Source of the DNA: Akkermansia muciniphila
GTDB taxonomy: Bacteria > Verrucomicrobiota > Verrucomicrobiia > Limisphaerales > UBA9464
Assembly (NCBI GenBank): GCA_945898055.1
Contig: CAMDGV010000037.1
Location: 1 to 43,019 of the forward strand
DNA: 43,019 nt
Direction of reading: 5' to 3'
Part shown: piece by piece, positions 1 through 9,729 of the stretch
Position numbering within the stretch: the stretch's first letter is position 1
How the letters are laid out: the number at the start of each line of letters is the position of its first letter
The notes under the pieces: model-generated
The model's database searches: none
What the model saw: only the letters and a program-made list of their open reading frames with translations
Told to the model about the DNA's origin: nothing
Translations under genes and position numbers: made by a program

Positions 1-2301
1 TTGAAGGTCTGGCTTGATCTCTGGGGTTCCCAAATCATCGGCCTCTTCTTGGAGCATCTCGCTATAGCCAATGATGGCATTGAGCGGAGTGCGCAGTTCG
101 TGGGACATGTTGGCCAGGAATTGCGACTTCGCCTTGCTGGCGGCCTCCGCGGCGGCCTGCGCTACTAGGAGAGCCTCGCTCTTGGTTTTAATTTCCTCTA
201 ATTGCTGCAGAGCCAAACCGTGGCTGGCTTCGAGGATCATTCGCAACTGGCGGAAGCGATTGCCCAGGAGACAAAAACCGCTGAGCGAAAAGGAAATCAC
301 CACCGGTACTTGGATCCGCTCCCAGGCGAGATATGGGTTCTCGTTGGCTCCAACGGGCTGCCAACTCACGATCAGTTTCTGCAGCTTTAGAATCAAATTA
401 AAGAAATCACCGCTCATGGCTGCATCGTTGTTATAATACAGCGCCGTGACATCGATGTTCGGAAATCCAATACAGAGAATTAAGGTGCTGAGCCACGTGC
501 ACAGTACAAAGCAGCGTTGAACAATTGATACAGATTTATTAAAACAACTAAAGCTTAGAGCAGTCTCCACTATAATCCAAACCATAGCGGCTGTGGATAT
601 ATTCAAAAGCCAACCCGACCAACCGTTATGATCCCCTTTATTTACCGCCAAGAACACACTAAGAAAAAAAATCAGTATGCCTGCCGATGTTACAAGCACA
701 AAGCGCAGCGGTATTTTCTGATCCAGACTGGACCGAACAAAACAAAAAACGAGTGGCACTATAACCCCCAAAATGAAAATCTGCCCAGCCCCCGTACCGG
801 TTCTTTCTCCTACCACCAACCATAAGCTGACCGGTGCGCATAAAAAGCCAAACCAAAGTGCAAAGTTCATGCGCCTGTTGAAGATCCAAAGGCACCACAT
901 GACAAGACCAAGAGACGCAACAAGACCACCCAAGAAACGCGTTGAAAAGGATTTGCGCACCTGATAGAAATTTTCCAGTCGTTTCGGTACCTTTTGTTGG
1001 CGCAATATACGAGCTGGAAAGGATTTGTACCCTCCGGCCACAGCCGCATCAATTAAAGCTTCTGTCGCGTCTTCCTCCAGACCCAGGTTATTTAAAAAAC
1101 TCAAATTCCAGTGCATTTCCCTGCGTTCGCGAATGGCTTGGGTGAGTGAGGGTTTAAGAAGTTTGCGGAGGGCGTTTGTATCGGCCCGCTTTAGATAAAC
1201 ACTTTGGACTGTCAAGTTCGATGCTGTTAAATCGAGCGGATGCACTGCTGCCCAGAAGTCGTTGGATTTACCCCATGCAAATAGGCATATTTCTGTAGCA
1301 AACTGTTCAGGAAACCAAGTTAGATCATTTTTGTAAATCAGGCTGCCATTGGCATTCGTTTTAATATTTTCATATTGCCATGCTTGTCCCCATCCGTAGG
1401 CAACTCCTCGGTCGAGTTTCAAAAACCTCAAGTCAACATTAGTAAAAGAATTAATTTCAGGTGGGAAAATAAATTCCAGGTGTTGTAGCCTAAGCGTCCG
1501 TGACTCCTCAGACGTTAACCGCGATTGAGATTTCCAAGCTAAATTACCGCGAAATAAAGCCATTTTTTCATCCCCATTAGCGGTTTTAATTCGGTTGGAA
1601 TCGGAGTTTACGAGTACTATCAAATTTGACGCACCCCATTTTATTCGACCGGAAATCCCACCCTTAATATCCTTTGCTGACAGAGCTTTGTTCCAAATAC
1701 GGATTTCATCCATTTGACCACAGTAGTCTTCCTCACCTCCACCAAATGTATCTTTTCCAAAGTAATATTTACTGCCGTCACCTGAAGCGTGAAATGGTGT
1801 TGGAATTTTTTCATAAATTACTTTCTCGCCATTAATATATCCGCTAAAAAAATTACCATCAGAAACCACTGCAAGATGGATCCATCCATTATTTTCATGT
1901 CGACTAAGGAATCCATCGGCATACCCATTCCATGTCCGTGCCCCACTGGAAGCGTGGACATTAAAGTTGCCATCCCAAGCAGAGACCAAACGATCTTTCT
2001 CTGATCCAAACTCGAAGAAACGTGTATAGAAACCCAATCGTTCTGGCCTTACCCAGGCCTCCACTGTGATAGCCTTGTAACCGTCGAGACTGTGGGGCGG
2101 TAACTCTAAATAACTACCATTACCATCGAAGTGGAGCACCGAGTTGGTGGGCTCCGCTGCACCGATGGGCTGGGCGGTAAATCCCGTGACCAAGGCCAGA
2201 AGAAATCCGCAGCGTGCAACGAGGCTGAGGCCGCTCAAAAGCCATGAACGAAGGAGATCGACGAGGCTCAACCTCATCGGAAGAACGAAAGGTGTTTTCA
2301 T
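1..2301 (-). CDS. LamG-domain multi-TM sensor histidine kinase (partial, C-terminus off the left edge)
   Basis: The minus-strand frame is open from the ATG at 2301 to base 1, giving 767 residues before the window ends. Residues 1-50 hold a long basic n-region and a hydrophobic signal segment. Residues about 55-220 read as a LamG/concanavalin-like fold ([13 protein letters not shown], then IHLAVVSDG and [11 protein letters not shown]). About seven hydrophobic helices follow (roughly 470-680), then a short coiled coil and a HisKA box, [18 protein letters not shown], whose His734 is the predicted autophosphorylation site. The ATP-binding lobe lies outside the window. The gene sits 11 bases downstream of a receiver-only response regulator on the same strand, so the two probably form one two-component operon. 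The periplasmic LamG domain suggests sensing of a glycan or a surface, which is inference. Since the C-terminus is missing, a hybrid kinase with its own receiver cannot be excluded. Confidence 0.9.
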   Translation of the reverse strand, partial: MKTPFVLPMRLSLVDLLRSWLLSGLSLVARCGFLLALVTGFTAQPIGAAEPTNSVLHFDGNGSYLELPPHSLDGYKAITVEAWVRPERLGFYTRFFEFGSEKDRLVSAWDGNFNVHASSGARTWNGYADGFLSRHENNGWIHLAVVSDGNFFSGYINGEKVIYEKIPTPFHASGDGSKYYFGKDTFGGGEEDYCGQMDEIRIWNKALSAKDIKGGISGRIKWGASNLIVLVNSDSNRIKTANGDEKMALFRGNLAWKSQSRLTSEESRTLRLQHLEFIFPPEINSFTNVDLRFLKLDRGVAYGWGQAWQYENIKTNANGSLIYKNDLTWFPEQFATEICLFAWGKSNDFWAAVHPLDLTASNLTVQSVYLKRADTNALRKLLKPSLTQAIRERREMHWNLSFLNNLGLEEDATEALIDAAVAGGYKSFPARILRQQKVPKRLENFYQVRKSFSTRFLGGLVASLGLVMWCLWIFNRRMNFALWFGFLCAPVSLWLVVGERTGTGAGQIFILGVIVPLVFCFVRSSLDQKIPLRFVLVTSAGILIFFLSVFLAVNKGDHNGWSGWLLNISTAAMVWIIVETALSFSCFNKSVSIVQRCFVLCTWLSTLILCIGFPNIDVTALYYNNDAAMSGDFFNLILKLQKLIVSWQPVGANENPYLAWERIQVPVVISFSLSGFCLLGNRFRQLRMILEASHGLALQQLEEIKTKSEALLVAQAAAEAASKAKSQFLANMSHELRTPLNAIIGYSEMLQEEADDLGTPEIKPDLQ

Positions 2302-2312
2302 GGTTTGGGTGA

Positions 2313-2711
2313 CTACAGGTTCTTTGGGAGGGTGCTGGTTCCGTGGGTTGTCAGCAGGTGTTCGATCTTCCCAACTAAGCGATTGAGATCGACGGGCTTG
2401 GTGTCAAAGTCATTGGCCCCTGCATCACGGGCGGTTTTCTCGTCTTCAGCCCGGGCGTGGGCGGTGAGTGCGATGATGGGAATGGTGGCGGTCTCCGGAT
2501 CGGCCTTGAGTCGGCGAATGGCTTCCCAGCCGTCCATCACCGGAAGGCTCAGATCCATCAAGATGAGGGCCGGTCGCAACTCCATGGCCACGCTCACCCC
2601 TTGCGCGCCATCCACGGCCATTTTGATCACGTACCCCTTGCGCTCCAACCGTCGACTTAGCATGTCACGGTTCAGTTCATTATCTTCGACCAACAGAATA
2701 ATTGTGGACAT
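2313..2711 (-). CDS. Single-domain response regulator (CheY/DivK-like)
   Basis: This is a receiver domain of 132 residues with no output domain. The acidic pocket is E9-D10 in [11 protein letters not shown], the phospho-acceptor is D53 in [13 protein letters not shown], the switch threonine is T83 in IIALTAHA, and K105 lies in DTKPVD. The full set needed for phosphotransfer is therefore present. I chose the ATG at 2711 because the receiver fold begins at once there; the frame also extends upstream to 2789, adding 26 residues that resemble no domain. The stop lies 11 bases before the start of the LamG histidine kinase, so it is probably first gene of that operon and its phosphorylation partner. 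It must act through protein contacts, as in DivK-type relays. The target is unknown. Confidence 0.9.
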   Translation of the reverse strand: MSTIILLVEDNELNRDMLSRRLERKGYVIKMAVDGAQGVSVAMELRPALILMDLSLPVMDGWEAIRRLKADPETATIPIIALTAHARAEDEKTARDAGANDFDTKPVDLNRLVGKIEHLLTTHGTSTLPKNL

Positions 2712-3718
2712 AAAAGTTGCGGAAGCAGTCGGATTATGGGGCATGTTTATGGTGTGAAGGGCGGTCCAGCAGCCCTTGGAAAGGCGCATTCAAAGCGGCT
2801 GCCGGGCATCGGAAATAGTGGCTTCGGTGCGCACCCAAGAGCCACCAAGGCATCTTGGACCACCTAACGGATCACTCGACCGTGCCCACCAACCACACCC
2901 GGCCAAACACTCCGCCGACCGCGATCCTCTCCTTTTCACCGCCACGGAAAGAGCGAACAAATAAAAATTGGAATGTGACCGATAACCCAGAAGAGGCGAT
3001 TGGGGGCTTGAAGCAAAGCATGGCTGCTCCAGTGCAGTGCCATGGTTATTCTTAGGCCTAAAAGTGTGGATCGCTGGAATGAGACACTTAATCAGTTTGG
3101 CTGATCCATACGCAACGGATTAAAACAAGTTTTTTCTGGATTCCCATTTGGTTGCGGGGAACGAAGAGATTCCGTCGAGAATCCGGCTGGTCGCCCAAGT
3201 CCTGCCCAAACTTCAGTTCGTTGCAGTGGCTGGCGGATGGGCATTCGTGGGCGTCCAAAACTCCAAAGAACTCGTTCCTTGCTGGATTGTCCAATGACAT
3301 TCCTGCCAGTACCGGCAATCGGCCCCTGTGTTTGTCGCGCGGGGGCAATTTCTTCCATCTCCAACCTCCGGCCGTTCTTTCGGGCTGTTTCTCCCGAGTA
3401 GGAACGGGCGTACTAACCGGAACAGCCGTTTCTCCTGGTTGGTCTACGGGGCAGATCATTGATGGAACGGACGACTGGCAGTCAGGAGATACCTGGTCAG
3501 TGGTCGAGGCGTCGGGTCCCGACCCATGGGCTGGGTGGACCTCAGGGCATGGACAGTCTTTCCTACCTCGATGAAAGGCCTCGATGGAAAGCCGAACACC
3601 CGGCCCAAGGCCGAAGTTTCCGGCAGACCATGGACGTTGAGGAGGGGGTTAGCCGCCGGCGCGGGTATGCGATGGCGTCACCGATCTTCCTGCCAGAGGC
3701 TGGCGTGTACGACGACGA
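2712..3718. other. Gene-poor stretch upstream of the two-component operon
   Basis: About 1 kb without a convincing gene. Short overlapping frames exist on both strands around 3090-3800, but they have no domain, no ribosome binding site and mutually overlapping frames. Given the transposase scrap that follows at 3719-3862, the stretch may be a decayed insertion sequence. The promoter of the response-regulator operon should lie just above 2711. Confidence 0.5.
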
Positions 3719-3862
3719 TTATTCTTCCCAGCCGACCAGGTAATCGCCGCCTTTGTCCAGGAAGCGGCACAGGGTGTCGGTCTTGTTGTGAAGAAGGTCG
3801 GCGGTGATCAGTGCGTTGCCCCGTTGGACTTGGGAACCGGCCAGCAGGGCGCGGCTCTCTCT
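3719..3862 (-). pseudogene. Scrap of a DDE transposase (ISAs1-like)
   Basis: The minus strand reads about 47 codons with the flavour of the central part of ISAs1-type DDE transposases: GNALITADLLHNKTDTL followed by GGDYLV. In intact members this block contains the second catalytic Asp (ITAD) and runs into a KGNQ-like segment. Here it ends at a TAA (3719-3721) immediately after GDYLVGWEE, and a stop also lies just upstream. No start codon, other catalytic blocks or terminal inverted repeats are visible. It is a small dead fragment. The family call rests on motif recognition alone. Confidence 0.4.
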
Positions 3863-3968
3863 ATTCTAAAAATATCATAGACAAGAAACCATCGAAGGTT
3901 AAATTTCACTCCGTTCCCCCCAGAAAAAATTCCGACTTGTCGTTTAAAAAATCTCAAGCTAAGTCCCA

Positions 3969-6455
3969 ATGTACCTCATCGATTCTTCCCGTCCTTTTCG
4001 ATTAAAAAATTCAGTCTTAAAGAGAGCCTTCGTGACTGCCGTCTTAGCACTGCCGTTTTCTGGTTTTGCTCAAGAACTAATTTATCAAGAAGGATTTAAC
4101 ACCGATGGATCTAAAGCAACTCCTGCCCGTTATAGCGTGGCGGGTGGAGCCGTCTGGGAACTCAGTCAGATTTTTGGAGATCCGCCGCTCGCCAGCGCTT
4201 CAGGCCAACGCGGCCCAATTTATTTCGGACACAATTTTGATGTTTCGTTCGTCGGAATTCCGAATATCCCGGCACGACGCATGATGTTCTGTTGGCGATC
4301 CAATAGTGATATCGCCACTGTGAACGAGGATCTTCTGAAGCTCTGGGATTCGAGCGTGGCTTGGTTGTTAAACAACAAACCTAACGCCACCGTCATGGTC
4401 TCTAATAATGAGGCTGCCATTGGCGGTTTAGCAGATCGTCTTCGTTCAAAAGGTTACACAGTGATCGACGATGATCCGTCGAAAACGGACACACAAATTG
4501 AAGGTGATGCCGACTTATTCATTCATGCGGGCGGTGACGGAAGTCGCTATGCTTTAATTAAGAAACCCGTTATCGCCATGAACGCGTCAGCTGACTATGA
4601 CGATTTGATTGTCGGTAGTATTGGAAGCGATGCCACCTACACGCCTGGCCAAGTGAACATTGGGGCTCCCGGTCATCCTGCGGCTGGGGGTAAGACCGGT
4701 TCATTTAGTGCATTTACCGGCTCACATAACTTTGCGGCAGCCGGACGCTTCATTCCCGAAGGCTCGACTCTATTAGCGACGGTCAATCGCACCGTTCCAC
4801 CGGCGGTTGTGCGTCTTAGTGATGTGGATGACATGATCGCTGGCACCAAGGCGCACAGCATGAGTACCGAGTCCATTACCTCTTTGGATATCCAAGATGT
4901 TGCGGTTGGAAATTGGGAGGAAAACCATCCTGTTCCGGGCGGTTACACCGGAAATTGGGGGCTTCGTATCGAAGGAAAACTGTCGGTCAGCAAACCAGGA
5001 ACCTACCGTTTCGCTCTCGGTTCCGATGACGGTGCGAGGTTCCAAATTGATAAGGACAAAAACGGATTCACCTTTGCGGATACGGTCATTGAAGATCCTG
5101 GAGCTCACGGACATACGATCGTTTACGCCAACCTAAGCTTTGCGACAGCCGGCACCTATAACTTCGAGGTACGCTCTTATAATTCGGGTGGCTCGGGTGA
5201 CCTTGAATTGTCGGTCGGAGTCCTGCCGGCTGCAGAAATTTCTGACGATGCTTTGGACTCAGGTTACTGGGAACTTTTGGGTGCCGCCGGTGGGTCTTCT
5301 GCGGTGCGACTCGAGGGTCAGGCCAAGGCGACAGCCTATATTGCCACAGGTGCAGATACAGAAACCAAAGAGCCGCTCATCGTTTTACTCAACGGCCCTA
5401 CTGATAATCCGCCGGGGGCATTTTATGGTGGAGGTGCCTTGATTGGTTTCGAGGGAACTGGATTTTTTGGTGGAGCTGGAATGAATAAGTTTCCCTATGA
5501 GAACGGGGCACCCCCGCGTTCAGTCACTCTTCGACCCATTAATGTGGCTGGTAAAAAAGATGTGCGTCTGACGATCGCCTTAGCCGGAGCCCAGATTGAT
5601 TTTGAAAATGATGATAACGATTTTCTGAACATCACCGTTCGCCCCAATGGTGCCGCAAGTGGGCCAGTCACCTTAGCTAGTTTTCATGGTGTCGAAAATG
5701 GGAGACAACCTTGGTTGGCAGATCGTATGGATGGCAGTCAGCGGCGTTTAACGAAAAACTTTGCCGATTTCATCTATAATATCCCCACTAACGCCACCGA
5801 ACTTGTCATTCAAATTGACGCCGGTTCCAGTTGGTGGAACGAACTTTTGGGATTTGATAATATTCGAATCACTTCCGGACTTGTTTCCCCAATCGCCTTC
5901 ACTGCGCCAAGTTTAATAGCCGATGATCTGGTGCTCAACTGGTCAGGGGGGACCGCCCCATTCCTTGTTCAAGGTAAATTGAGTTTGAGCGATGAGTGGA
6001 TAGACCTAAAAACAACCTCAGAGCGCAGCGCAAAAATCCCTTTAGCTGGATTTAATGGATTTTTTCGAGTGAGCGATGGCACCACTAAAACGGTGAAGCT
6101 CTTTAAGGCAAGTTTAAGCGGAGCCAATCAGCGCCCGACCCCGGTAAACACCCTTGGTACAGGCACGGGATTGCTCGCTTTAGACGGCTTGTCAGTAAGC
6201 TATATTGTCAGTTACCAGAAGCTTTCGTCGATACCGACGGGCTACCACCTTCATGGATTGGCTGCGGCAGATGTGAACGCCGGCGTTCTACTTTCTCTCA
6301 CTCCCTCCAGTTCCTTAGGGATTAGCGGAGTCCTATCCGGTAAGGCCACGGTGAGTCAGGCCAATGCGGACGGTATCGCCAGCGGTCGTTCCTATTTTAA
6401 CATTCACACGCCTGCAAATGGCGGTGGAGAGATCCGTGGTCAGGTGCTGCCATGA
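3969..6455 (+). CDS. Secreted PA14-like / CHRD-domain protein
   Basis: The product has 828 residues with an N-terminal signal peptide (basic RLKNSVLKR, then a hydrophobic core ending near GFAQ, residue 35). Residues about 100-280 are of unknown fold. Residues about 305-420 look like a PA14-type beta-barrel: an EGKLSVSKPGTYRFALGSDD strand pair, then FEVRSYNSGGSGDLELSV. A jelly-roll-like part follows (about 440-640). The last 120 residues are a CHRD domain (VKLFKASLSGANQRPTPV, YHLHG, NIHTPANGGGEIRGQV), named after chordin and common in bacterial extracellular proteins. PA14 and CHRD point to an exported or surface-bound, perhaps glycan-binding, protein; the substrate is unknown. The gene stands alone and ends at a strong terminator (6501-6547). 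The ATG at 3969 is the first one giving a complete signal peptide. Confidence 0.85.
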   Translation: MYLIDSSRPFRLKNSVLKRAFVTAVLALPFSGFAQELIYQEGFNTDGSKATPARYSVAGGAVWELSQIFGDPPLASASGQRGPIYFGHNFDVSFVGIPNIPARRMMFCWRSNSDIATVNEDLLKLWDSSVAWLLNNKPNATVMVSNNEAAIGGLADRLRSKGYTVIDDDPSKTDTQIEGDADLFIHAGGDGSRYALIKKPVIAMNASADYDDLIVGSIGSDATYTPGQVNIGAPGHPAAGGKTGSFSAFTGSHNFAAAGRFIPEGSTLLATVNRTVPPAVVRLSDVDDMIAGTKAHSMSTESITSLDIQDVAVGNWEENHPVPGGYTGNWGLRIEGKLSVSKPGTYRFALGSDDGARFQIDKDKNGFTFADTVIEDPGAHGHTIVYANLSFATAGTYNFEVRSYNSGGSGDLELSVGVLPAAEISDDALDSGYWELLGAAGGSSAVRLEGQAKATAYIATGADTETKEPLIVLLNGPTDNPPGAFYGGGALIGFEGTGFFGGAGMNKFPYENGAPPRSVTLRPINVAGKKDVRLTIALAGAQIDFENDDNDFLNITVRPNGAASGPVTLASFHGVENGRQPWLADRMDGSQRRLTKNFADFIYNIPTNATELVIQIDAGSSWWNELLGFDNIRITSGLVSPIAFTAPSLIADDLVLNWSGGTAPFLVQGKLSLSDEWIDLKTTSERSAKIPLAGFNGFFRVSDGTTKTVKLFKASLSGANQRPTPVNTLGTGTGLLALDGLSVSYIVSYQKLSSIPTGYHLHGLAAADVNAGVLLSLTPSSSLGISGVLSGKATVSQANADGIASGRSYFNIHTPANGGGEIRGQVLP

Positions 6456-6500
6456 TCAATTAATTTCTTAGTTTTTTACAGTTGAGTAACTGTGATTCAG

Positions 6501-6547
6501 GCGGGATTGGGCGATGAAACTGTGTGTCATCCTCAATCCCGCTTTTT
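6501..6547 (+). terminator. Rho-independent terminator of the CHRD gene
   Basis: GCGGGATTG at 6501-6509 pairs with CAATCCCGC at 6534-6542. The inner arms GATGA and TCATC extend the hairpin, and a run of five T follows. It lies 45 bases past the CHRD stop codon on the same strand. Confidence 0.85.
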
Positions 6548-6548
6548 G

Positions 6549-6660
6549 TTAAAGAATTCTTCGACGGATCGAACGAAGGCTCAAGATCGCACCCGCCAGC
6601 AAATGCAGGCGATCAAAACGCTCGCCAAGTGCTCGGTGGAAGCATCGGTCGGTCATTGAT
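6549..6660 (-). pseudogene. Possible scrap of an IS5-type transposase C-terminus
   Basis: The minus strand reads RCFHRALGERFDRLHLLAGA then LSLRSIRRRI and a TAA at 6549-6551. The pattern (cysteine-phenylalanine, an FDRLHLLAGAILSLR-like amphipathic helix, then a stop) resembles the last part of IS5-family transposases, where the domain ends in a hydrophobic helix after a basic stretch. There is no start and a stop lies just upstream. This is a weak call; it may be plain intergenic sequence. Confidence 0.25.
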
Positions 6661-6760
6661 CAAGTCATCGGCAGGATATCCAGACCGACGCTTGAGTCAT
6701 CGCGGATCAGCCTTCATCAATTTCTGGTGAGTGAGGCTCTGTTTCTGAATCCCCGCAGGC

Positions 6761-7240
6761 TTAGGCTACACAGAGGATTTTGTGGACACTCCGACGATCA
6801 CCGATTTCTAGCTGGGGTGATTCTCCCTGTCGATGGCCCATGAGTTGGCGTCCGAGAGGGGATTGCGGGGTGATGACCATAATTTCTAGGGCATCAACCA
6901 CGATTTCGGTACCGCCGGCTCGTGCGGCGACAAAGTAACGGGATGTTTCGCCTCGATTTTCGATTTCGACATAGGCACCGAGATCGATGGGAGCTCCGAG
7001 CTTAAAGTTTTTTGGTTCCATCGCGGCGATTTGGTGGATGGACACCTCAATCTCGGCGGCTTGCTTGGATTGACCTCGAGCGAGGTAAGAAGCTTCGAGA
7101 CCTCGAGTATCGTATTTATTCTCCGCCTTGCTTTGTTCGTGGGTCGCCTCAGCGCGCGCAATGGTGGCGGCCTTAAAATACAAGGCGAGGTCGGCGGTCA
7201 GTTTTTCGACCACTTTTTGAATGAGAGCCTGTTTGTTCAC
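6761..7240 (-). CDS. GreA/GreB-like transcription elongation factor family protein
   Basis: From the GTG at 7240 the product has 159 residues. It begins VNKQALIQKVVEKL, a long N-terminal helical hairpin rich in charged residues (ATHEQSKAENKYDTRGLEAS), which matches the Gre coiled coil that enters the RNA polymerase secondary channel. The C-terminal half has the FKBP-like Gre domain ending in ITPQSPLGRQLMGHRQGE, close to the Gre signature around TPIGKALIG. Such proteins normally stimulate transcript cleavage in backtracked polymerase; whether this one cleaves or only modulates is unknown. An ATG at 7306 would add 22 residues, but family members start near NKQALI, so I prefer GTG. The gene is divergent from the NYN-LOTUS gene, with a shared promoter region at about 7241-7353. 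Confidence 0.75.
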   Translation of the reverse strand: MNKQALIQKVVEKLTADLALYFKAATIARAEATHEQSKAENKYDTRGLEASYLARGQSKQAAEIEVSIHQIAAMEPKNFKLGAPIDLGAYVEIENRGETSRYFVAARAGGTEIVVDALEIMVITPQSPLGRQLMGHRQGESPQLEIGDRRSVHKILCVA

Positions 7241-7353
7241 GGTTTCGGCTGGAGATTGAACGCGGAAAGAGACTCCGGCGAAACCTGTAAAGCGATGTGA
7301 ATCCAATTTTCGTTCTGGGAGTTAGGCTAATGATGGGTAGATTGCTTCTTGCA

Positions 7354-8232
7354 ATGAGTACACGTGATCCCGAATCGACCATGGCTGTCTTTTTGGACTT
7401 GGAGAATATCGCACTCGGGGCTAGGGACGCCCACTTTCCGAGGTTCGATATTCAAAAAGTCCTCGAAAGACTCCTTCTCAAGGGTCATATCGTGGTTAAA
7501 AAGGCCTACTGCGATTTCGACCGGTACAAAGAATTCAAGCGCGATCTGCACGAGGCGGCTTTCGAATTGATCGAGATCCCGCACCTTCGACAGTCGGGGA
7601 AAAATTCCGCTGATATCCGCATGGTCGTCGACGCTTTGGACCTTTGTTATACCAAAGGGCATGTGGATACGTTTGTGATTTTAAGCGGCGATTCTGATTT
7701 TTCGCCTTTGGTGAGCAAACTCCGGGAGAATGCCAAGACAGTGATTGGTCTTGGGGTGAAGAATTCAAGCTCGGATCTTTTCATCAATAACTGCGATACC
7801 TTCATCTACTATGATGATTTGGTTCGGATGGCGCCGGCCCGAACACGCATGAGACCCCCGGCCCAACCCTCGCCGATGAGTCGGCCTCAATCGTCGGGTT
7901 CGTCGGGTTCGTCGGGTTCGTCGGGTTCGTCCTCAGCCGCTAATGCCTCTTCGGCCTCAGCGTCGGCAGATCCAAAGAGTGTCTCCATGGATAAGACGCT
8001 GAATCTCGTGGTGGAGACTTTGGAGGATATGGCCGATGAACGGGACGAAGACCAGTTAATCTGGGGTTCGATGATCAAGCAGGCTATCCAGCGGAGAAAT
8101 CCGGGGTTTAGTGAGCGAACACACGGTTTTAGATCGTTCAATGATCTGCTGAAAGAAGCTGAAAAACGTGGACTATTGGACTTGGAAGCGGATGCCAAGT
8201 CGGGCGGTTATATTGTGCGCCCAGCGGATTAA
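7354..8232 (+). CDS. NYN-domain / LOTUS (OST-HTH) protein, LabA/DUF88-like
   Basis: The product has 292 residues from the ATG at 7354. Residues about 8-160 form a NYN (PIN-like) nuclease domain with the acidic residues expected in the active site: VFLDLENIA, SADIRMVVDAL and ILSGDSDFSPLV. A low-complexity Ser/Gly/Ala linker (about 180-210) follows, encoded by a 9-base tandem repeat. The C-terminal 85 residues (WGSMIKQAIQRRNPGFSE, FNDLLKEAEKRGLL) match the OST-HTH/LOTUS fold, an RNA-binding winged helix. NYN-LOTUS proteins are thought to bind or cut RNA. The substrate is not deducible here. The frame extends upstream to 7297, but the chosen ATG lies closer to the domain. The neighbour is a divergent Gre-like gene; the gene converges on the porin operon at 8416. 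Confidence 0.85.
   Translation: MSTRDPESTMAVFLDLENIALGARDAHFPRFDIQKVLERLLLKGHIVVKKAYCDFDRYKEFKRDLHEAAFELIEIPHLRQSGKNSADIRMVVDALDLCYTKGHVDTFVILSGDSDFSPLVSKLRENAKTVIGLGVKNSSSDLFINNCDTFIYYDDLVRMAPARTRMRPPAQPSPMSRPQSSGSSGSSGSSGSSSAANASSASASADPKSVSMDKTLNLVVETLEDMADERDEDQLIWGSMIKQAIQRRNPGFSERTHGFRSFNDLLKEAEKRGLLDLEADAKSGGYIVRPAD
7891..7931 (+). repeat. 9-base tandem repeat encoding a Ser-Ser-Gly linker
   Basis: The unit TCGTCGGGT is repeated four times without mismatch plus a partial fifth copy, giving SSG repeats between the NYN and LOTUS domains. Because the unit is 9 bases, gain or loss of copies keeps the reading frame. Confidence 0.9.
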
Positions 8233-8415
8233 ATTCCTTTAGCCCATGAGAGGTCCGAAATGAAAGTGAAGTGGCTCCGCTCTTTAAGCTCAGGCCAAAG
8301 TTAAACTGATGAGGGCTGAGGTTAGCTGATCTGAGTTCGATCGTCAGTGGCTTTGCGGGGGAGAATTGAGACGAAGACCTCCAACTTAGGCTCAACAGGG
8401 CTACCGTGAATGGAG

Positions 8416-9729
8416 TTAAAATTTGAGGGTTATTTGAGCCGCGACTAAGTTTTCACCTTGTTGAAGAAAGCTGTCTTGGTGACTGTAACTGTACTGAAGT
8501 TTAGTCTGTAGATGCCGAGTTAAACGCCAACCGGCAGCGACATCGACCTTCCAAAGATCTCGGTCCCACGGTTCTTGCTGACCTTTGCCGTTAGCGACAT
8601 CACCGAAATACTGTTGGTTCCAGCGTAGTGCACCAAAGAATTGAGGGCTGAACGCATACTTGGCCTCGACAAAATAGGCGAGGGTATTGGCATCACCCAC
8701 CGATGGAATCTCGAACTGGGAAATAAAAACTTCTGACCAAATCTGCAAGTGGCGCCAAGCAAAGCTAGCGTCGACTGCAACAGTTGATTGAAGAAAGTCA
8801 CCGACATCTGTGCCTCGAGGCAGTGTGCTCTGGGCTATCGGTTGCATGTAGGCCCCTTGACTCAGGGAAGTGCCAAAGTTCCAAGAGGCAGACGGTCGAA
8901 TCCCAAGTCGACCGCTGACAGTGGGATTGCTCCAACCATGGTTGCTGGCATCCCAAATACTCGATCGAGAGGAAAGCGAGGCGTTCTTCACTTCAAAGGC
9001 ATAGTCAAACTGATCGATTCGTCCAAACGTACTGAGACCACTGGCATAACTTGGACCCCAAACTAGAGGACCCCACAGCGTTTTACGGTCTGCTACATCT
9101 CGTCGACTGAGCATTCCAGCGATGGAGGGTGGCGCCGATTTATCGCTCACGGCGATCACATTTTCGTAGGGCACCGGAGCCGTAATAAATGGATTTTCCC
9201 AGCTAAGATGTCGATCAACCCATCGCCCGACTACGGTGGCAAACTTGCCCGCTTGCAGATTGAACCTGCCTTCTTCCCTTGGGGTCCAACGGATCAGATA
9301 TTCGTCCAAGCGCACATCGCCTGTGCTCCGTTTAAGTCCAGGATCAAAACCTCGGTCGGCTCGGCTCTGCACAAATGCGTGCAACTGGGGGCCCAATTTC
9401 GCATCTAAAAAGAGCGAGAACCGGGGATTAAAAAAGAAAGAGTCGGTGGGATAAATTAAACCCGGCGGCAATCCATCCAAACTGTACCCTTCCAGATCGA
9501 GGCGACCACTCAGATCTAGGCGAAAGGTTCCGTCTGCTGATTGCACAAAGAGGGAATCATCCAGTCGATCGAGAACTTCTTGCGCTGCCAATGGGGTTAA
9601 GCTCGTACTTAATCCGATCGCCCAACCGAGACACCAGGTTCCACCCGCAATAATGGATCTCCATAGGCTGTAGTGTGGCAGGCGCACGGACTGGGTTGGA
9701 CCGTCTACACTTTTTTTATTGGGCATCAT
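8416..9729 (-). CDS. Outer-membrane beta-barrel protein (porin-like)
   Basis: The product has 437 residues. A signal peptide follows a 25-residue hydrophilic leader: hydrophobic core around IIAGGTWCLGWAIGL, probable cleavage near LAAQ (about residue 50). The rest is alternating amphipathic beta strands with many Trp, Tyr and Phe (for example RFSLFLDAKLGPQLHAFVQS, YLIRWTP, WRLTRHLQTKLQYSYS), and the chain ends in the outer-membrane consensus with terminal Phe (AAQITLKF). This fits a porin of the phosphate-selective or alginate-export class; no closer assignment is safe. Its ATG overlaps the cyclase stop by four bases (ATGA, 9726-9729), so it is the last gene of the cupredoxin-cyclase-barrel operon. 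It converges with the NYN-LOTUS gene. Confidence 0.8.
   Translation of the reverse strand: MMPNKKSVDGPTQSVRLPHYSLWRSIIAGGTWCLGWAIGLSTSLTPLAAQEVLDRLDDSLFVQSADGTFRLDLSGRLDLEGYSLDGLPPGLIYPTDSFFFNPRFSLFLDAKLGPQLHAFVQSRADRGFDPGLKRSTGDVRLDEYLIRWTPREEGRFNLQAGKFATVVGRWVDRHLSWENPFITAPVPYENVIAVSDKSAPPSIAGMLSRRDVADRKTLWGPLVWGPSYASGLSTFGRIDQFDYAFEVKNASLSSRSSIWDASNHGWSNPTVSGRLGIRPSASWNFGTSLSQGAYMQPIAQSTLPRGTDVGDFLQSTVAVDASFAWRHLQIWSEVFISQFEIPSVGDANTLAYFVEAKYAFSPQFFGALRWNQQYFGDVANGKGQQEPWDRDLWKVDVAAGWRLTRHLQTKLQYSYSHQDSFLQQGENLVAAQITLKF

Noticed and set aside
1789-2009. Short frames on both strands within the kinase region.
   Set aside because: Shadows of the LamG kinase, whose frame is open over 767 codons.
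3088-3574. Overlapping frames of 90-140 codons on both strands.
   Set aside because: No domains, no ribosome binding sites, and both strands open at once; probably decayed DNA.
7891-7931. Repeat array as a possible CRISPR.
   Set aside because: Nine-base units without spacers inside a coding frame.
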